From assembly GCA_001940995.1 (NCBI GenBank), contig MSHC01000019.1, positions 11,930-67,981 of the forward strand: DNA of 56,052 nt, written 5' to 3'. The DNA comes from Ruminococcus sp. Phil15. Lineage in GTDB: Bacteria; Bacillota; Clostridia; Oscillospirales; Ruminococcaceae. This document shows, one piece after another, positions 35,127 through 43,630 of the stretch. A program made the translations under genes and the position numbers. Position 1 is the first letter of the stretch, and the number at the start of each line of letters is the position of its first letter. The notes beneath the pieces were generated by a model. The model was not told the DNA's origin, did no database searches, and saw only the letters and a program-made list of their open reading frames with translations.

Positions 35127-35149
35127 TGGTGACCCGTACGGGAGTTGAA
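35127..35149. repeat. attR: 23-bp direct repeat inside tRNA-Glu
   Basis: Identical to attL at 21717-21739. It covers the CCA end, acceptor strand and part of the T arm, so integration regenerated a complete tRNA. Confidence 0.92.
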
Positions 35150-35201
35150 CCCATGATTACGCCGTGAAAGGGCGTCGTCTTAACCACTTGACCAACGGGC
35201 C
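35127..35201 (-). tRNA. tRNA-Glu (UUC)
   Basis: A 75-nt cloverleaf with encoded CCA. The acceptor strands are GGCCCGT and ACGGGTC. The anticodon stem ACGCC/GGCGT encloses CTTTCAC, so the anticodon is UUC. The T loop is TTCAACT between GGG and CCC pairs. It is the second gene of a two-tRNA transcript and the integration target of the island. Confidence 0.96.
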
Positions 35202-35250
35202 TTTTAAGTGTTCATTGCGAACACTAATCGCTTGCTGAAACAAAATCAGA

Positions 35251-35327
35251 TGGTAGCGGCAGTGTGATTCGAACACACGACCAATCGGGTATGAACCGAG
35301 TACTCTAGCCAACTGAGCTATGCCGCC
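35251..35327 (-). tRNA. tRNA with CAU anticodon (elongator Met likely)
   Basis: A 77-nt cloverleaf with encoded CCA. Acceptor strands GGCGGCA and TGCCGCT pair, with a G-T closing pair; the T arm is GTGTG TTCGAAT CACAC. The anticodon loop TTCATAC gives CAU. The first acceptor pair argues against initiator tRNA; a modified Ile-CAU tRNA cannot be excluded. It lies upstream of tRNA-Glu on the same transcript. Confidence 0.93.
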
Positions 35328-35359
35328 GAATGTTTTTCAGCCTCAATAGCGACTTGTAT

Positions 35360-35388
35360 ATTATAAAACAAAATGGCAGGTTTGTCAA
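35360..35388 (-). promoter_or_regulatory. Consensus promoter of the tRNA operon
   Basis: On the minus strand TTGACA (35383-35388) and TATAAT (35360-35365) are perfect and 17 bp apart, about 33 bp upstream of the first tRNA. Confidence 0.92.
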
Positions 35389-35490
35389 TAGGTTTTGAGA
35401 AAAAATATTTGTGTTTTTTGAAAATTTGCGGAAAATGACATATTGAAGGGCGGATTTTTCGGGAAAATAAAGCGTTAGTGACAAAATCTC

Positions 35491-36918
35491 CTATAAAATA
35501 CCGCCCGTGATACCGAGAATATTAAGCGCTTCATCATAACTGATGGCGCTTATTTTATGTCTGCTTCTCCGAGGGTAGCAAACTCTTACGGAAATGCCGC
35601 ATTTTCCTGAGCGAAGCTGAAAGACCGAGCGGCGCACTCCGACCTTTGCTATGCTGTTTTTCTCCACGCTGACCGAGTGAAAGCTAAATCCCCTGCAATA
35701 ATCCAGCCTAACAAGCCTGCCGTCGCAGCCTATTCCGCTTGTCTGGGAAGCAACGAGCCGTACAATGCAGAACCATAACGCAGGTATAAGAGCAATTGCC
35801 GTGCAAAGCTTAATTGTGCCGCGGTAATGTGGCAGCATAACAAACGCAAGCCACGCTAAAACGGGTATCGCCGACGCTATGCAGACGGGCAGAGCGACGT
35901 ATGAGAATATGCTCCTTTTTGTGAATACAGAGATTTTAGGCGGCAGGGGAATTTCCGGGAGGAGAAGCCGCTCGGAGCTTTTAAGCTCGCTTTTAGAAGC
36001 AAGCGGAATAATTACCCCCAGCTCGTAGTTTCTCCTGCCGTATCCGTTGCAGCCGACACGCACAGAGCAGATACGGAACAGCTTCATTATCAGGTTTTGT
36101 GAAACGTCTGTAAAAACTATACTGCTGCGGCTCAGAATGTGACGGCGTTTTGTAATAATTCCGCTTTGTATCAGAAGCTTGTCGCCGCTTCTTGCGATGC
36201 TGAAGCGGCCGTGCCGCATAAGATTTGCGATAAACGACAGAAGCCAGCCTGCCGAAAGAACAGACGCTATGACAAGCGGCAGTCTTGCATACAGCGTTTC
36301 TCTTTTGGTGACAAGCTCAGGAATTGTGCCTGCAAGGTCGTTGCCGAGGATTTTGCTCCATTCTATGAGGAAGGTGCATATTATCGCAAGCCCCGAAAGC
36401 GACGATGAAAACAGCAGGGAAAACAAAAGGACGTGCAGCGCCTTTGGCTTGAAGGAAAAGACCGATTTCGGCTTGGTGCTGATGTCAGCAAGCGAGAAAA
36501 TCCTATCCGTCTCGCTTTTCCTCAGGGTCAGTGTAATACCTCTGCCCCTTCCGCTTGTGCATATACATACCGTGCTTGCTCTGAAAAGGGCGTAGAGCGG
36601 ACTTTGCCTTGCACTTATCGAGGAGATTTTGCCGTAGAAGATTTTAGTTTCGAGTATTCCGAAATAGCCCGATTTTGCGGTGATGCAGTCGCCGCTGAAA
36701 AAATACGATAAGCTTGCCCACCTAAGCAGTGCATAGCCGAATATCGCAAGTATCGTTAAAATGCTCAGCCAACTGCCGTACAGCCAGCCGGCTAAGCTGT
36801 ATCTTGCCGAGAAGAAATCTCTTGCAAGCGGAATAAGTATGAGCCAGAAGTTCCGTGTCGTGTAGGAGAGGATTTTTATAGGATGCTGTCTGTGCGAAAA
36901 AAACTCTTTAGCCGTCAT
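35491..36918 (-). CDS. Bacterial PH domain membrane protein (YdbT-like)
   Basis: A 475-residue membrane protein with paired hydrophobic helices (~22-70, ~160-185, ~215-235, ~335-380) separating bacterial-PH-type domains. The first PH segment (~75-150) reads YFFSGDCITAKSGYFGILETKIFYGKISSISARQSPLYALF; similar segments follow at ~240-320 and ~390-470. This matches the YdbT architecture. It overlaps the YdbS-like gene upstream by 11 bp and is coexpressed. In Bacillus the YdbS/YdbT pair is linked to resistance to certain bacteriocins; that role here is inference. Confidence 0.8.
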   Translation of the reverse strand: MTAKEFFSHRQHPIKILSYTTRNFWLILIPLARDFFSARYSLAGWLYGSWLSILTILAIFGYALLRWASLSYFFSGDCITAKSGYFGILETKIFYGKISSISARQSPLYALFRASTVCICTSGRGRGITLTLRKSETDRIFSLADISTKPKSVFSFKPKALHVLLFSLLFSSSLSGLAIICTFLIEWSKILGNDLAGTIPELVTKRETLYARLPLVIASVLSAGWLLSFIANLMRHGRFSIARSGDKLLIQSGIITKRRHILSRSSIVFTDVSQNLIMKLFRICSVRVGCNGYGRRNYELGVIIPLASKSELKSSERLLLPEIPLPPKISVFTKRSIFSYVALPVCIASAIPVLAWLAFVMLPHYRGTIKLCTAIALIPALWFCIVRLVASQTSGIGCDGRLVRLDYCRGFSFHSVSVEKNSIAKVGVRRSVFQLRSGKCGISVRVCYPRRSRHKISAISYDEALNILGITGGIL

Positions 36919-37360
36919 TGCGGCTTTCCTCGATGCTCTTGTTTATGAGCGACATAATCTGCACGGCATCCTCCAGGTCAAGAAACAGAAAGCTCATTTT
37001 CCCGCCGAGAGAGCAAACGCTGATAAAATTCAACCCCGTGATACCCGAAAACGGCAGGGCGGTCATCGTCACATACTGTACGCTTTTCAGCCTCATATAC
37101 CCCGTTCTTATGAAGAAAATTCCCGACAGCCTTCTGATCTCATCTCTGCCGACGTAGTACCTCGTTTTGGAAAATATGAGCGGCAGGATTATCGTGCAGA
37201 GGATAAAGATAACAGACGCAGACAGCCCGACCGCTATGTGCATAAGCAGCTCATAGCGATTAAGAAAGCGATTTGCAAGGAACACAAGCAGGACGGCAAA
37301 AAGCGTTAAGATTGCTCTTGCTGTCCAAAGCCCGTTTTTGCAGGGACGATAGCTTTTCAT
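36908..37360 (-). CDS. Bacterial PH domain protein (YdbS-like)
   Basis: A 150-residue protein with two N-terminal membrane helices (~13-60) and one bacterial-PH domain: FSKTRYYVGRDEIRRLSGIFFIRTGYMRLKSVQYVT. The ATG at 37360 is preferred over the upstream GTG because AAGGAGAGG lies just before it. It precedes and overlaps the YdbT-like gene, the same order as in Bacillus, so both are likely parts of one membrane complex. Confidence 0.82.
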   Translation of the reverse strand: MKSYRPCKNGLWTARAILTLFAVLLVFLANRFLNRYELLMHIAVGLSASVIFILCTIILPLIFSKTRYYVGRDEIRRLSGIFFIRTGYMRLKSVQYVTMTALPFSGITGLNFISVCSLGGKMSFLFLDLEDAVQIMSLINKSIEESRNDG

Positions 37361-37543
37361 ATCCTTTCCTCTCCTTAACACGCATCTTATATATGATATA
37401 TCAATTTATGCGAAAAAATTCATCTTAAAAAAATTCTGCCTGCCCCTTTTATTCCGCAGGACTTTATGTTATAATAAAAATATATATGCGTGTATTATGG
37501 AATAACAATAAACCTACTCTAAAACAGAAAGGAACGGATAGCT

Positions 37544-37918
37544 ATGAACAATGTCGTAAAGGTAAGAATTTTCGGAAAGGATTACCTGCTTAATACCGAG
37601 GAAACGGAAACCTACGCAGTACGTCTTGCAACAATGCTCAACCAGAAGCTTGAAAAGATGACAAAGGGTGCGTCGTCAATATCAAAACTGGACGCCGCCG
37701 CCCTCGTCGCACTGGACTGCGCAGACGAAGCGTTCAAGGCAAGTGCAAATATCGAGAACATCAGAACGCAGATCAAGAAGTATGCCGACGAGGCTTCAAA
37801 GGCAAATGCCGCAGCAGAGGAGCTTCAGAAAGAGAATAAAGCGTTGAAGGACAGGGTCGCCCAGCTTGAAAAGGAAGTCGAGGTAAGAAAGGCGCTATCC
37901 GGGGGCAGTAAGAAGTAA
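37544..37918 (+). CDS. zapA: Cell division protein ZapA
   Basis: A 124-residue FtsZ-ring stabiliser. The N-terminal part, VVKVRIFGKDYLLNTEETETYAVRLA, is the ZapA globular domain, and residues ~60-118 form a long coiled coil for dimerisation. The stop codon overlaps the next ATG (TAATG), which couples it to the U32 peptidase gene. GAAAGGAA lies ahead of the ATG. Confidence 0.9.
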   Translation: MNNVVKVRIFGKDYLLNTEETETYAVRLATMLNQKLEKMTKGASSISKLDAAALVALDCADEAFKASANIENIRTQIKKYADEASKANAAAEELQKENKALKDRVAQLEKEVEVRKALSGGSKK

Positions 37919-39948
37919 TGACCGAAATACTTTCACCCTGCGGAGGGGCCGACTCCCTTTTATCCGCAATAAACTGCGGCTGTGATGCGGTCTACATCGG
38001 CTCGAAGTCGTTTTCCGCAAGACAGAACGCAAAGAACTTTGACGACAGCGAGCTTAAAAATGCGGTAGACGAGTGCCACAGAAACGGAGTTTTGGTCTAT
38101 CAGGCTATAAACACCCTCGCATTCGACAGCCAGCTCACATCTGTTGCAGACGAGCTTAAAACCGCCTGCGAGATAGGCGTTGACGGAATTATCGTGCAGG
38201 ATTTGGGTATCGCAAGGCTTGCAAAAGAGCTTTGCCCCGATATGCCGCTCCATGCGTCTACCCAGATGAGCATACATACGGTAAACGGAGCAGAGCTTTG
38301 CAGAGAGCTTTCCTTTTGCAGAGTCGTCGCATCACGGGAGCTTAGCCTCGACAGCATAAAAAAGCTGTGCGATACGGGAATCGAAATCGAAGCGTTTGTC
38401 CACGGCGCACTTTGTATGTCCGTTTCGGGTCAGTGCTATATGTCGGCGCTTATAGGCGGAAGGAGCGCAAACAGGGGGCTTTGTGCGCAAGCCTGCCGGC
38501 TTCCATTTACGTCTGTAAGAGGTGCGGATAACTGCGACCTCTCGCTTAAAGATATGTCGCATATAAAGCGTGTAAAAGAGCTTAAAGAAGTCGGGGTAAT
38601 GTCGCTCAAAATCGAGGGCAGAATGAAAAGACCCGAGTATGTTGCCGCCGCCACAAACGCCTGCCGCAACGCACTTGACGGGAACGAATACGACGACGGG
38701 CTTTTGCGTGCCGTATTTTCAAGAAGCGGATTTACCGACGGTTATCTCAGCGGAAAAACGGGGGCGGATATGTTCGGCAGACGTGAAAAAGAGGACGTCA
38801 CGAGCGCATCGGAAGCTTTTCCGAAAATCCACGAGCTTTACAGACGGCCATACAAGCGTTTTACCGTCGATTTTAGGGTGGATGTCAAAAGCGGAGAGCC
38901 TGTGCTGCTCACGGCAATATGCTCCGACGGACTTTCCGCAACAGCCGTAGGAGATGTCCCGCAAAAGGCGCAGACAAGAGAGATAACAGCCGAGCTTTTT
39001 GAAAAACAGCTTTCAAAGCTTGGCTCTACTATATATACCCTAGGAAAAACGGACTGCGATATCGAAAGCGGTCTTACTATCCCTATATCCGCTGTAAACG
39101 AGCTTAGGAGAAGCGTCTGCGAACAGCTTGACGAAATGAGGATAAAAAAATATAAGGGCAGGTTTTCCTGCGGCGGCTATGTTGCAGAAAAACCTAAAAG
39201 ACGTTTTCCGAGGGAGCAGAAAATCAGGCTGTCGCTGAGCTTTGCAAAACAGCTTGACGGACTGGATTTGGATAACGTCGAGCTTGCTTCGCTCCCGCTT
39301 GCCGAGGTGCAAGGGCTTGACAAAATACCGCCTTACATAAGCGCAAGCCTGCCTAGGTTTGATTTTGACGAGCGGAAAACCGATAAAATACTTTCACAGC
39401 TTTGTGAAAGAGGACTTATGCACGCAGACATAACAAATCTCTCGCACATTATGCTCTGCCGCGGCAAGCCGCTCAAAATGCACGGCGGCTTCGGACTCAA
39501 TGTCACAAACTCGCTGTCTGCAAAGGTCATTTCAGAGCTTGGGCTTTCCGATATTACCGCATCGTTTGAACTGACGGGCGGCGCACTTTCAGAGATGAGG
39601 AGCGATGTTCCGCTAGGTATTATAGCATACGGAAAGCTGCCGGCGATGCTTGCCGTAAACTGCCCGATAAAGAAAAATATGCCCTGCTCAAAATGTAGGG
39701 GCTTTATAACCGACCGCACCGGCAGACGCTTTGAGGTCAGATGCTTTAAAAGCTACGTCGAGATTTTAAACAGCGAAAGGCTCTACCTTGCGGACAAGCT
39801 TTCGGATTTTGATACGCTTGATTTTCTCACTCTGTGCTTTTATAAGGAAACCGCAGACGAGATAAATTCGGTTGTCGAAAGCTACAAAAGCCATACGCCG
39901 CCGACGGGCAAAATCACAAGAGGACTTTATTACAGAGGAGTTTTGTAG
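37918..39948 (+). CDS. Peptidase U32 family protein
   Basis: A 676-residue member of the U32/PrtC family. The N-terminal half is a TIM-barrel-like domain starting EILSPCGGADSLLSAINCGCDAVYIG. It contains the family signature IEAFVHGALCMSVSGQCYMS (about residues 159-178) followed by GGRSANRGLCAQACRLPF, with cysteines that may bind an iron-sulfur cluster. The C-terminal half includes a DUF3656-like region. Several U32 proteins are RNA hydroxylation factors (RlhA, TrhP) rather than proteases, so an RNA-modification role is at least as likely. It starts inside the zapA stop codon and abuts dut. Confidence 0.88.
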   Translation: MTEILSPCGGADSLLSAINCGCDAVYIGSKSFSARQNAKNFDDSELKNAVDECHRNGVLVYQAINTLAFDSQLTSVADELKTACEIGVDGIIVQDLGIARLAKELCPDMPLHASTQMSIHTVNGAELCRELSFCRVVASRELSLDSIKKLCDTGIEIEAFVHGALCMSVSGQCYMSALIGGRSANRGLCAQACRLPFTSVRGADNCDLSLKDMSHIKRVKELKEVGVMSLKIEGRMKRPEYVAAATNACRNALDGNEYDDGLLRAVFSRSGFTDGYLSGKTGADMFGRREKEDVTSASEAFPKIHELYRRPYKRFTVDFRVDVKSGEPVLLTAICSDGLSATAVGDVPQKAQTREITAELFEKQLSKLGSTIYTLGKTDCDIESGLTIPISAVNELRRSVCEQLDEMRIKKYKGRFSCGGYVAEKPKRRFPREQKIRLSLSFAKQLDGLDLDNVELASLPLAEVQGLDKIPPYISASLPRFDFDERKTDKILSQLCERGLMHADITNLSHIMLCRGKPLKMHGGFGLNVTNSLSAKVISELGLSDITASFELTGGALSEMRSDVPLGIIAYGKLPAMLAVNCPIKKNMPCSKCRGFITDRTGRRFEVRCFKSYVEILNSERLYLADKLSDFDTLDFLTLCFYKETADEINSVVESYKSHTPPTGKITRGLYYRGVL

Positions 39949-40392
39949 ATGAAATTACTTATAAAAAAGCTTAGCGAAAAAGCGATTATCCCTAAGCGTG
40001 CAACGGAGAAAAGCGCAGGCTACGACCTTTCTGCCTGCCTTGAAAACAGCGTTACCGTAATGCCGCACGAGATCGTAAAAATCCCGACGGGAATAAGCGT
40101 CGAGCTTGTCTGCGACGCCGACGCCGTGCTGTACATCTTCGCAAGAAGCTCTCTTGCAACCAAGCACGGAATTACCCTCGCAAACTGCGTGGGAGTCGTT
40201 GACAGCGACTACCGAGGCGAGGTTATCGTTGCAATGATAAATCAGTCGGACAACAGCTACACCATCTCCCATGGCGACAGAATTGCACAGCTCGTTATCT
40301 CGCCCGTGCTTCTTCCCGAAGTTTTCGAGGCAGAGGAGCTTTCCGCAACAGAGCGTGGCGAGGGCGGTTTCGGCTCAACAGGAAAGGCATAG
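39949..40392 (+). CDS. dut: Deoxyuridine triphosphatase
   Basis: A 147-residue trimeric dUTPase that converts dUTP to dUMP and pyrophosphate. All five motifs are visible: SAGYDLSA, ARSSLATK, GVVDSDYRGEV, GDRIAQLV and the C-terminal RGEGGFGSTG. Length is standard. It follows the U32 gene without a gap and overlaps the next start by one base. Together with ung at 49.2 kb it helps exclude uracil from DNA. Confidence 0.96.
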   Translation: MKLLIKKLSEKAIIPKRATEKSAGYDLSACLENSVTVMPHEIVKIPTGISVELVCDADAVLYIFARSSLATKHGITLANCVGVVDSDYRGEVIVAMINQSDNSYTISHGDRIAQLVISPVLLPEVFEAEELSATERGEGGFGSTGKA

Positions 40393-41252
40393 TGATAAAA
40401 ATGTCAGAAGTAAGAGAAATTAACGTATCGGTCATTACCGAGGCTGTCAAAGAGCTTTGCATAAGTGCAAATCTATATCTTCCAAAGGATTTGGAAAGCT
40501 GTATAGCCAACGCCCGTGAAACAGAGCAGTCAAGGGTCGGCAGGGGAGTGTTCGACGACCTTTTGGATAACATATCTGCCGCAAAGCAGGAGAAAATCGC
40601 AATCTGCCAGGACTGCGGAATGGCTGTAATATTTCTGGAAATAGGACAGGACGTGCATTTTGTCGGAGGAGATTTGGAAAGCGCAATAAACTGCGGCGTT
40701 GCAATGGGCTACACTGAGGGCTTTTTGCGCTGTTCGGTCGTGTCCGACCCTATCGAGAGGGTGAACACGGGAAATAATACACCTGCGATAATCCACACAA
40801 AAATTGTTTCGGGCGACAAGGTGAAAATTACAGTCGCACCGAAGGGCTTCGGAAGCGAGAATATGTCCTCTCTTAAAATGTTCACTCCGTCCGCCACAAC
40901 AGACGATATAGTGAACTTCGTTGTCGGCACAGTCGCTAAGGCAGGCTCGAACCCCTGTCCTCCGATTGTCGTGGGTGTCGGAATAGGCGGAGATTTCGAG
41001 CAGTGCGCATACCTTGCAAAAAAGGCTCTCTGCCGCAGTATTTCGGTAAGAAACGAAAAGAAGCTGTATAGGGATTTGGAGGATAAGATGCTGGAGAAAA
41101 TCAATCTACTCGGAATAGGTCCTCAGGGCTTCGGCGGTACTGTCACAGCGCTTGCGGTAAACATCGAGCAAGCTCCTACCCACATAGCAGGACTTCCGGT
41201 TTCGGTGAACATCGGCTGTCACGTCACAAGGCACGCCGAAAGAGAGATATAG
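40392..41252 (+). CDS. Class I fumarate hydratase, alpha-type subunit
   Basis: A 286-residue homologue of the N-terminal half of iron-sulfur fumarases and tartrate dehydratases (FumA/TtdA). Motifs are ICQDCGMAVIFLEIG, GFGSENMSSLKMFTPS and NPCPPIVVGVGIGGDFE. The cysteines in these segments should ligate the 4Fe-4S cluster that activates water. A GTG start overlapping the dut stop is used, since AGGAAAGG fits it; an ATG lies nine bases later. No beta subunit gene follows, which is unusual because the two are normally adjacent. Confidence 0.88.
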   Translation: MIKMSEVREINVSVITEAVKELCISANLYLPKDLESCIANARETEQSRVGRGVFDDLLDNISAAKQEKIAICQDCGMAVIFLEIGQDVHFVGGDLESAINCGVAMGYTEGFLRCSVVSDPIERVNTGNNTPAIIHTKIVSGDKVKITVAPKGFGSENMSSLKMFTPSATTDDIVNFVVGTVAKAGSNPCPPIVVGVGIGGDFEQCAYLAKKALCRSISVRNEKKLYRDLEDKMLEKINLLGIGPQGFGGTVTALAVNIEQAPTHIAGLPVSVNIGCHVTRHAEREI

Positions 41253-41267
41253 GCTTCGGAGGGAAAG

Positions 41268-43211
41268 ATGTTAGAATACAATAAAAGCATTAAGCTCAGG
41301 CTGGGCGTAAGGTGGTGCAGGAAAAATCCAAAGCTTTCTTCTGCCGTACTTTATAATATTGAGGTTGCGCTCCAAAGCGTTTTTCCGAACTGCGTGACTG
41401 TTACGGTGCGGTATGAGAACGGATTTGACGCAGAACTTACGTCAACCTCGTTTGACCGCCTTTATATCGAAAAGGTAGTTAGGGGAATCGTTATGCAGGA
41501 GATTTCCGAAACTGGCGGAGAGCTGGGGTCTGTCAAGGTGTGCGATATAATTCCGAAGGAAACAGGCCCTAAGTCTGCAATCGACAGGATAGCAAGCCTC
41601 GTAGGAAGCGAGGAGTTCAAGGAGCTTGCACGGGAGATAAACGCTATCTCCGTCCAGATAAAAAAGCACAAGACCTTTTCTGTTTTCGCAAACAGGAGCT
41701 ACCTGTTTTCCATAAACGACGGCTGCGGACTGTCTACATATCTTACACTGCTTCGTGACCTTATGACGGAGTGCGGAGTGTTCCGCTTTGCCGAGGGTGC
41801 GTGCATTGTTGAGGAAACATTAAGACAGCGCACCCCCACCGAGATGCCGGACGCATACTTAGGCGAGCTTGCAAAGCTCAAGACAGGCAAAATCCGAGGC
41901 GCACTTATCTGCGTTGATATAAGTCAGTGGATAGGAAAGACCGATGACCCCGACTTTCGTAATATGCTCTCTGTAATAGAGGACAGCACCGACGAAAACA
42001 TTTTCGTGTTCCGTGTCCCGTTTATCGAGGGCGAGGTTTTGCAGGGAGTTAAAAACAGCCTGTCGGACGTGCTGTTCATAAAAGAGGTGTCGGTAATTCC
42101 GTTCGATTTGGCACAGCTTGAGGAGTGCGCAGAGCGTTCGTTTAAGTCGCTCGGCTACACCATGGACGTAGACGCCTGGGAGGTGTTCGACACACGAATT
42201 GCCGAGGAAAAGAGCGACGGCAGATTTTACGGAATAAACACCGTAAACAAGGTAGTAAACGAGATAGTCTACCGCAAGCTTATCTTCAACAGTGAAAACG
42301 GCTGCGACGACACAGTAATAAAGGCAGGGGATATAATGTCGCTTGCCGTCACATACCGTCAAAAGGCAAAAACCGCCGAGGAAATGCTCTCGGAGCTTGT
42401 CGGAATGGACGACGTAAAGGAGAGAGTCCTTGAAATCATAAACCAGATCAAGGTGTCGCTTCAGAACGATATAGGCTCGCCCTGCCTGCATATGCAGTTC
42501 GTCGGCAATCCCGGCACAGGCAAGACGACTGTTGCTAGAATTGTCGGAAAGCTTCTAAAGGAAGCAGGCGTTTTGAGAAACGGCGGATTTTTCGAGTACA
42601 CGGGCAGAGATTTCTGCGGCAAGTTTATAGGCGAAACAGCGCCGAAAACCGCAAGTATGTGCCGTGACGCATACGGCTCCGTGCTGTTCATCGACGAGGC
42701 ATATTCTCTCTACCGTGGCAACGACGACGCAAAGGATTTCGGCAGAGAGGCGCTTGACACGCTTATTGCGCAGATGGAAAACCACCGCACCGACCTTGTC
42801 GTTATTTTGGCAGGCTACGAGCGTGATATGGAAAAGCTTATGGAGGGAAATTCGGGGCTTTCGAGCCGTATCCCATACACGATAAAGTTCCGCAACTATC
42901 GGCCGGACGAGCTTTTTGCAATATTTGAAAAGCTCTTGATGGACAGTTTCCCGTATGACGAAGATGTGCTTGACACGGCAAAAAAATACTTTGAGTCGAT
43001 ACCGGAGGACGTACTCGGCTCAAAGGAGTTTTCAAACGCTAGATTTGTAAGAAACCTGTTTGAAAGAACGTGGAGCAAGTCCGCTATGCGTTCAAGGCTT
43101 ACCGAAAACGGCACTATAAGGATTACCGCAGAGGACTTTGCCCTCGCGTCTTCCGAGCGTGAGTTCACAGCCACAATCGGCAGAAAAAACCGCTCGTTCG
43201 GGTTCAGGTAA
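41268..43211 (+). CDS. SpoVK/CbbX-type AAA+ ATPase
   Basis: A 647-residue protein. Residues 1-370 are an unrecognised N-terminal region. The AAA+ module starts at LVGMDDVKERVLEI, with Walker A GNPGTGKTT (~413-421), Walker B VLFIDEAYSLY (D476, E477) and an arginine-finger region LSSRIPYTIKF. The EAYSLY and GYERDMEKL motifs are characteristic of the CbbX/SpoVK subgroup, which remodels other proteins. GGAGGG precedes the ATG. The last codon is followed immediately by an IS66 tnpA remnant, so the C-terminus may have been replaced during insertion. Confidence 0.88.
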   Translation: MLEYNKSIKLRLGVRWCRKNPKLSSAVLYNIEVALQSVFPNCVTVTVRYENGFDAELTSTSFDRLYIEKVVRGIVMQEISETGGELGSVKVCDIIPKETGPKSAIDRIASLVGSEEFKELAREINAISVQIKKHKTFSVFANRSYLFSINDGCGLSTYLTLLRDLMTECGVFRFAEGACIVEETLRQRTPTEMPDAYLGELAKLKTGKIRGALICVDISQWIGKTDDPDFRNMLSVIEDSTDENIFVFRVPFIEGEVLQGVKNSLSDVLFIKEVSVIPFDLAQLEECAERSFKSLGYTMDVDAWEVFDTRIAEEKSDGRFYGINTVNKVVNEIVYRKLIFNSENGCDDTVIKAGDIMSLAVTYRQKAKTAEEMLSELVGMDDVKERVLEIINQIKVSLQNDIGSPCLHMQFVGNPGTGKTTVARIVGKLLKEAGVLRNGGFFEYTGRDFCGKFIGETAPKTASMCRDAYGSVLFIDEAYSLYRGNDDAKDFGREALDTLIAQMENHRTDLVVILAGYERDMEKLMEGNSGLSSRIPYTIKFRNYRPDELFAIFEKLLMDSFPYDEDVLDTAKKYFESIPEDVLGSKEFSNARFVRNLFERTWSKSAMRSRLTENGTIRITAEDFALASSEREFTATIGRKNRSFGFR

Positions 43212-43560
43212 GCGAACCTGCCAGAGCAGCGGTATGACTGTAACGGCTTGGTGCAAAGAGAACGGCGTCAGCCGACACACCTACTACTCTCGCTTGAAAG
43301 TGGTGCGGAAGGAATTACTGAAGCGTGCGGAAATGCCTTTACAGCAGATTGTACCGCTCAGAGCTGCCTCAAATGCTTACTGCGTGACAATATCATCACA
43401 GGTATAGTGCATAGAAAGCGGTGTAACGAAGGCAGAGCCGTCCGCGCCATGTGAACCGCCCGCCTTACAGAAAATGGTTGTTCATAAGGATGAATTTGAG
43501 GTTGAACTGCCGCCGAATGTGTCCGGCGATCTCCTCCTGACACTGCTGCGAGGGCTATAG
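43212..43560 (+). pseudogene. IS66 family tnpA remnant
   Basis: The first part reads SSGMTVTAWCKENGVSRHTYYSRLKVVRK, the conserved DNA-binding start of IS66 TnpA, in the frame of 43138-43407. After an interruption a different frame gives VHKDEFEVELPPNVSGDLLLTLLRGL and a stop at 43560, the usual TnpA ending. The tnpB and transposase genes and the terminal repeats are absent. It is a dead fragment. Confidence 0.8.
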
Positions 43561-43580
43561 CAATACAAATTGAATAAAAA

Positions 43581-43617
43581 AGAGATTGCTATCCTACGTT
43601 GCAGAATAGCAATCTCT
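43581..43617. terminator. Hairpin terminator
   Basis: AGAGATTGCTAT (43581-43592) pairs perfectly with ATAGCAATCTCT (43606-43617), with A-rich sequence on the left. It can end the minus-strand lipoprotein transcript and perhaps readthrough from the left. Confidence 0.75.
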
Positions 43618-43630
43618 AATTATTTCCATG

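Larger units (their letters stand above)
21740..35149. mobile_element. Integrative mobilizable element in tRNA-Glu carrying a Wadjet system
   Basis: The element is bounded by 23-bp direct repeats from tRNA-Glu. It encodes a tyrosine integrase next to attR, an excisionase-like HTH protein, a DUF3987 replication-type protein, a MobV relaxase with an oriT-like palindrome, an XRE regulator and the jetABCD defence operon. No type IV secretion or coupling genes are present, so transfer would depend on a helper conjugative element. The integrase frame is interrupted by one base, so the element may currently be stuck. Confidence 0.88.

Noticed and set aside
41859-42491. 210-residue minus-strand ORF inside the AAA+ gene
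   Set aside because: It overlaps the AAA+ coding frame completely and shows no domain features.
43138-43211. Extending the tnpA remnant into the AAA+ gene
   Set aside because: The frame is open by chance; TnpA similarity only begins after the AAA+ stop codon.
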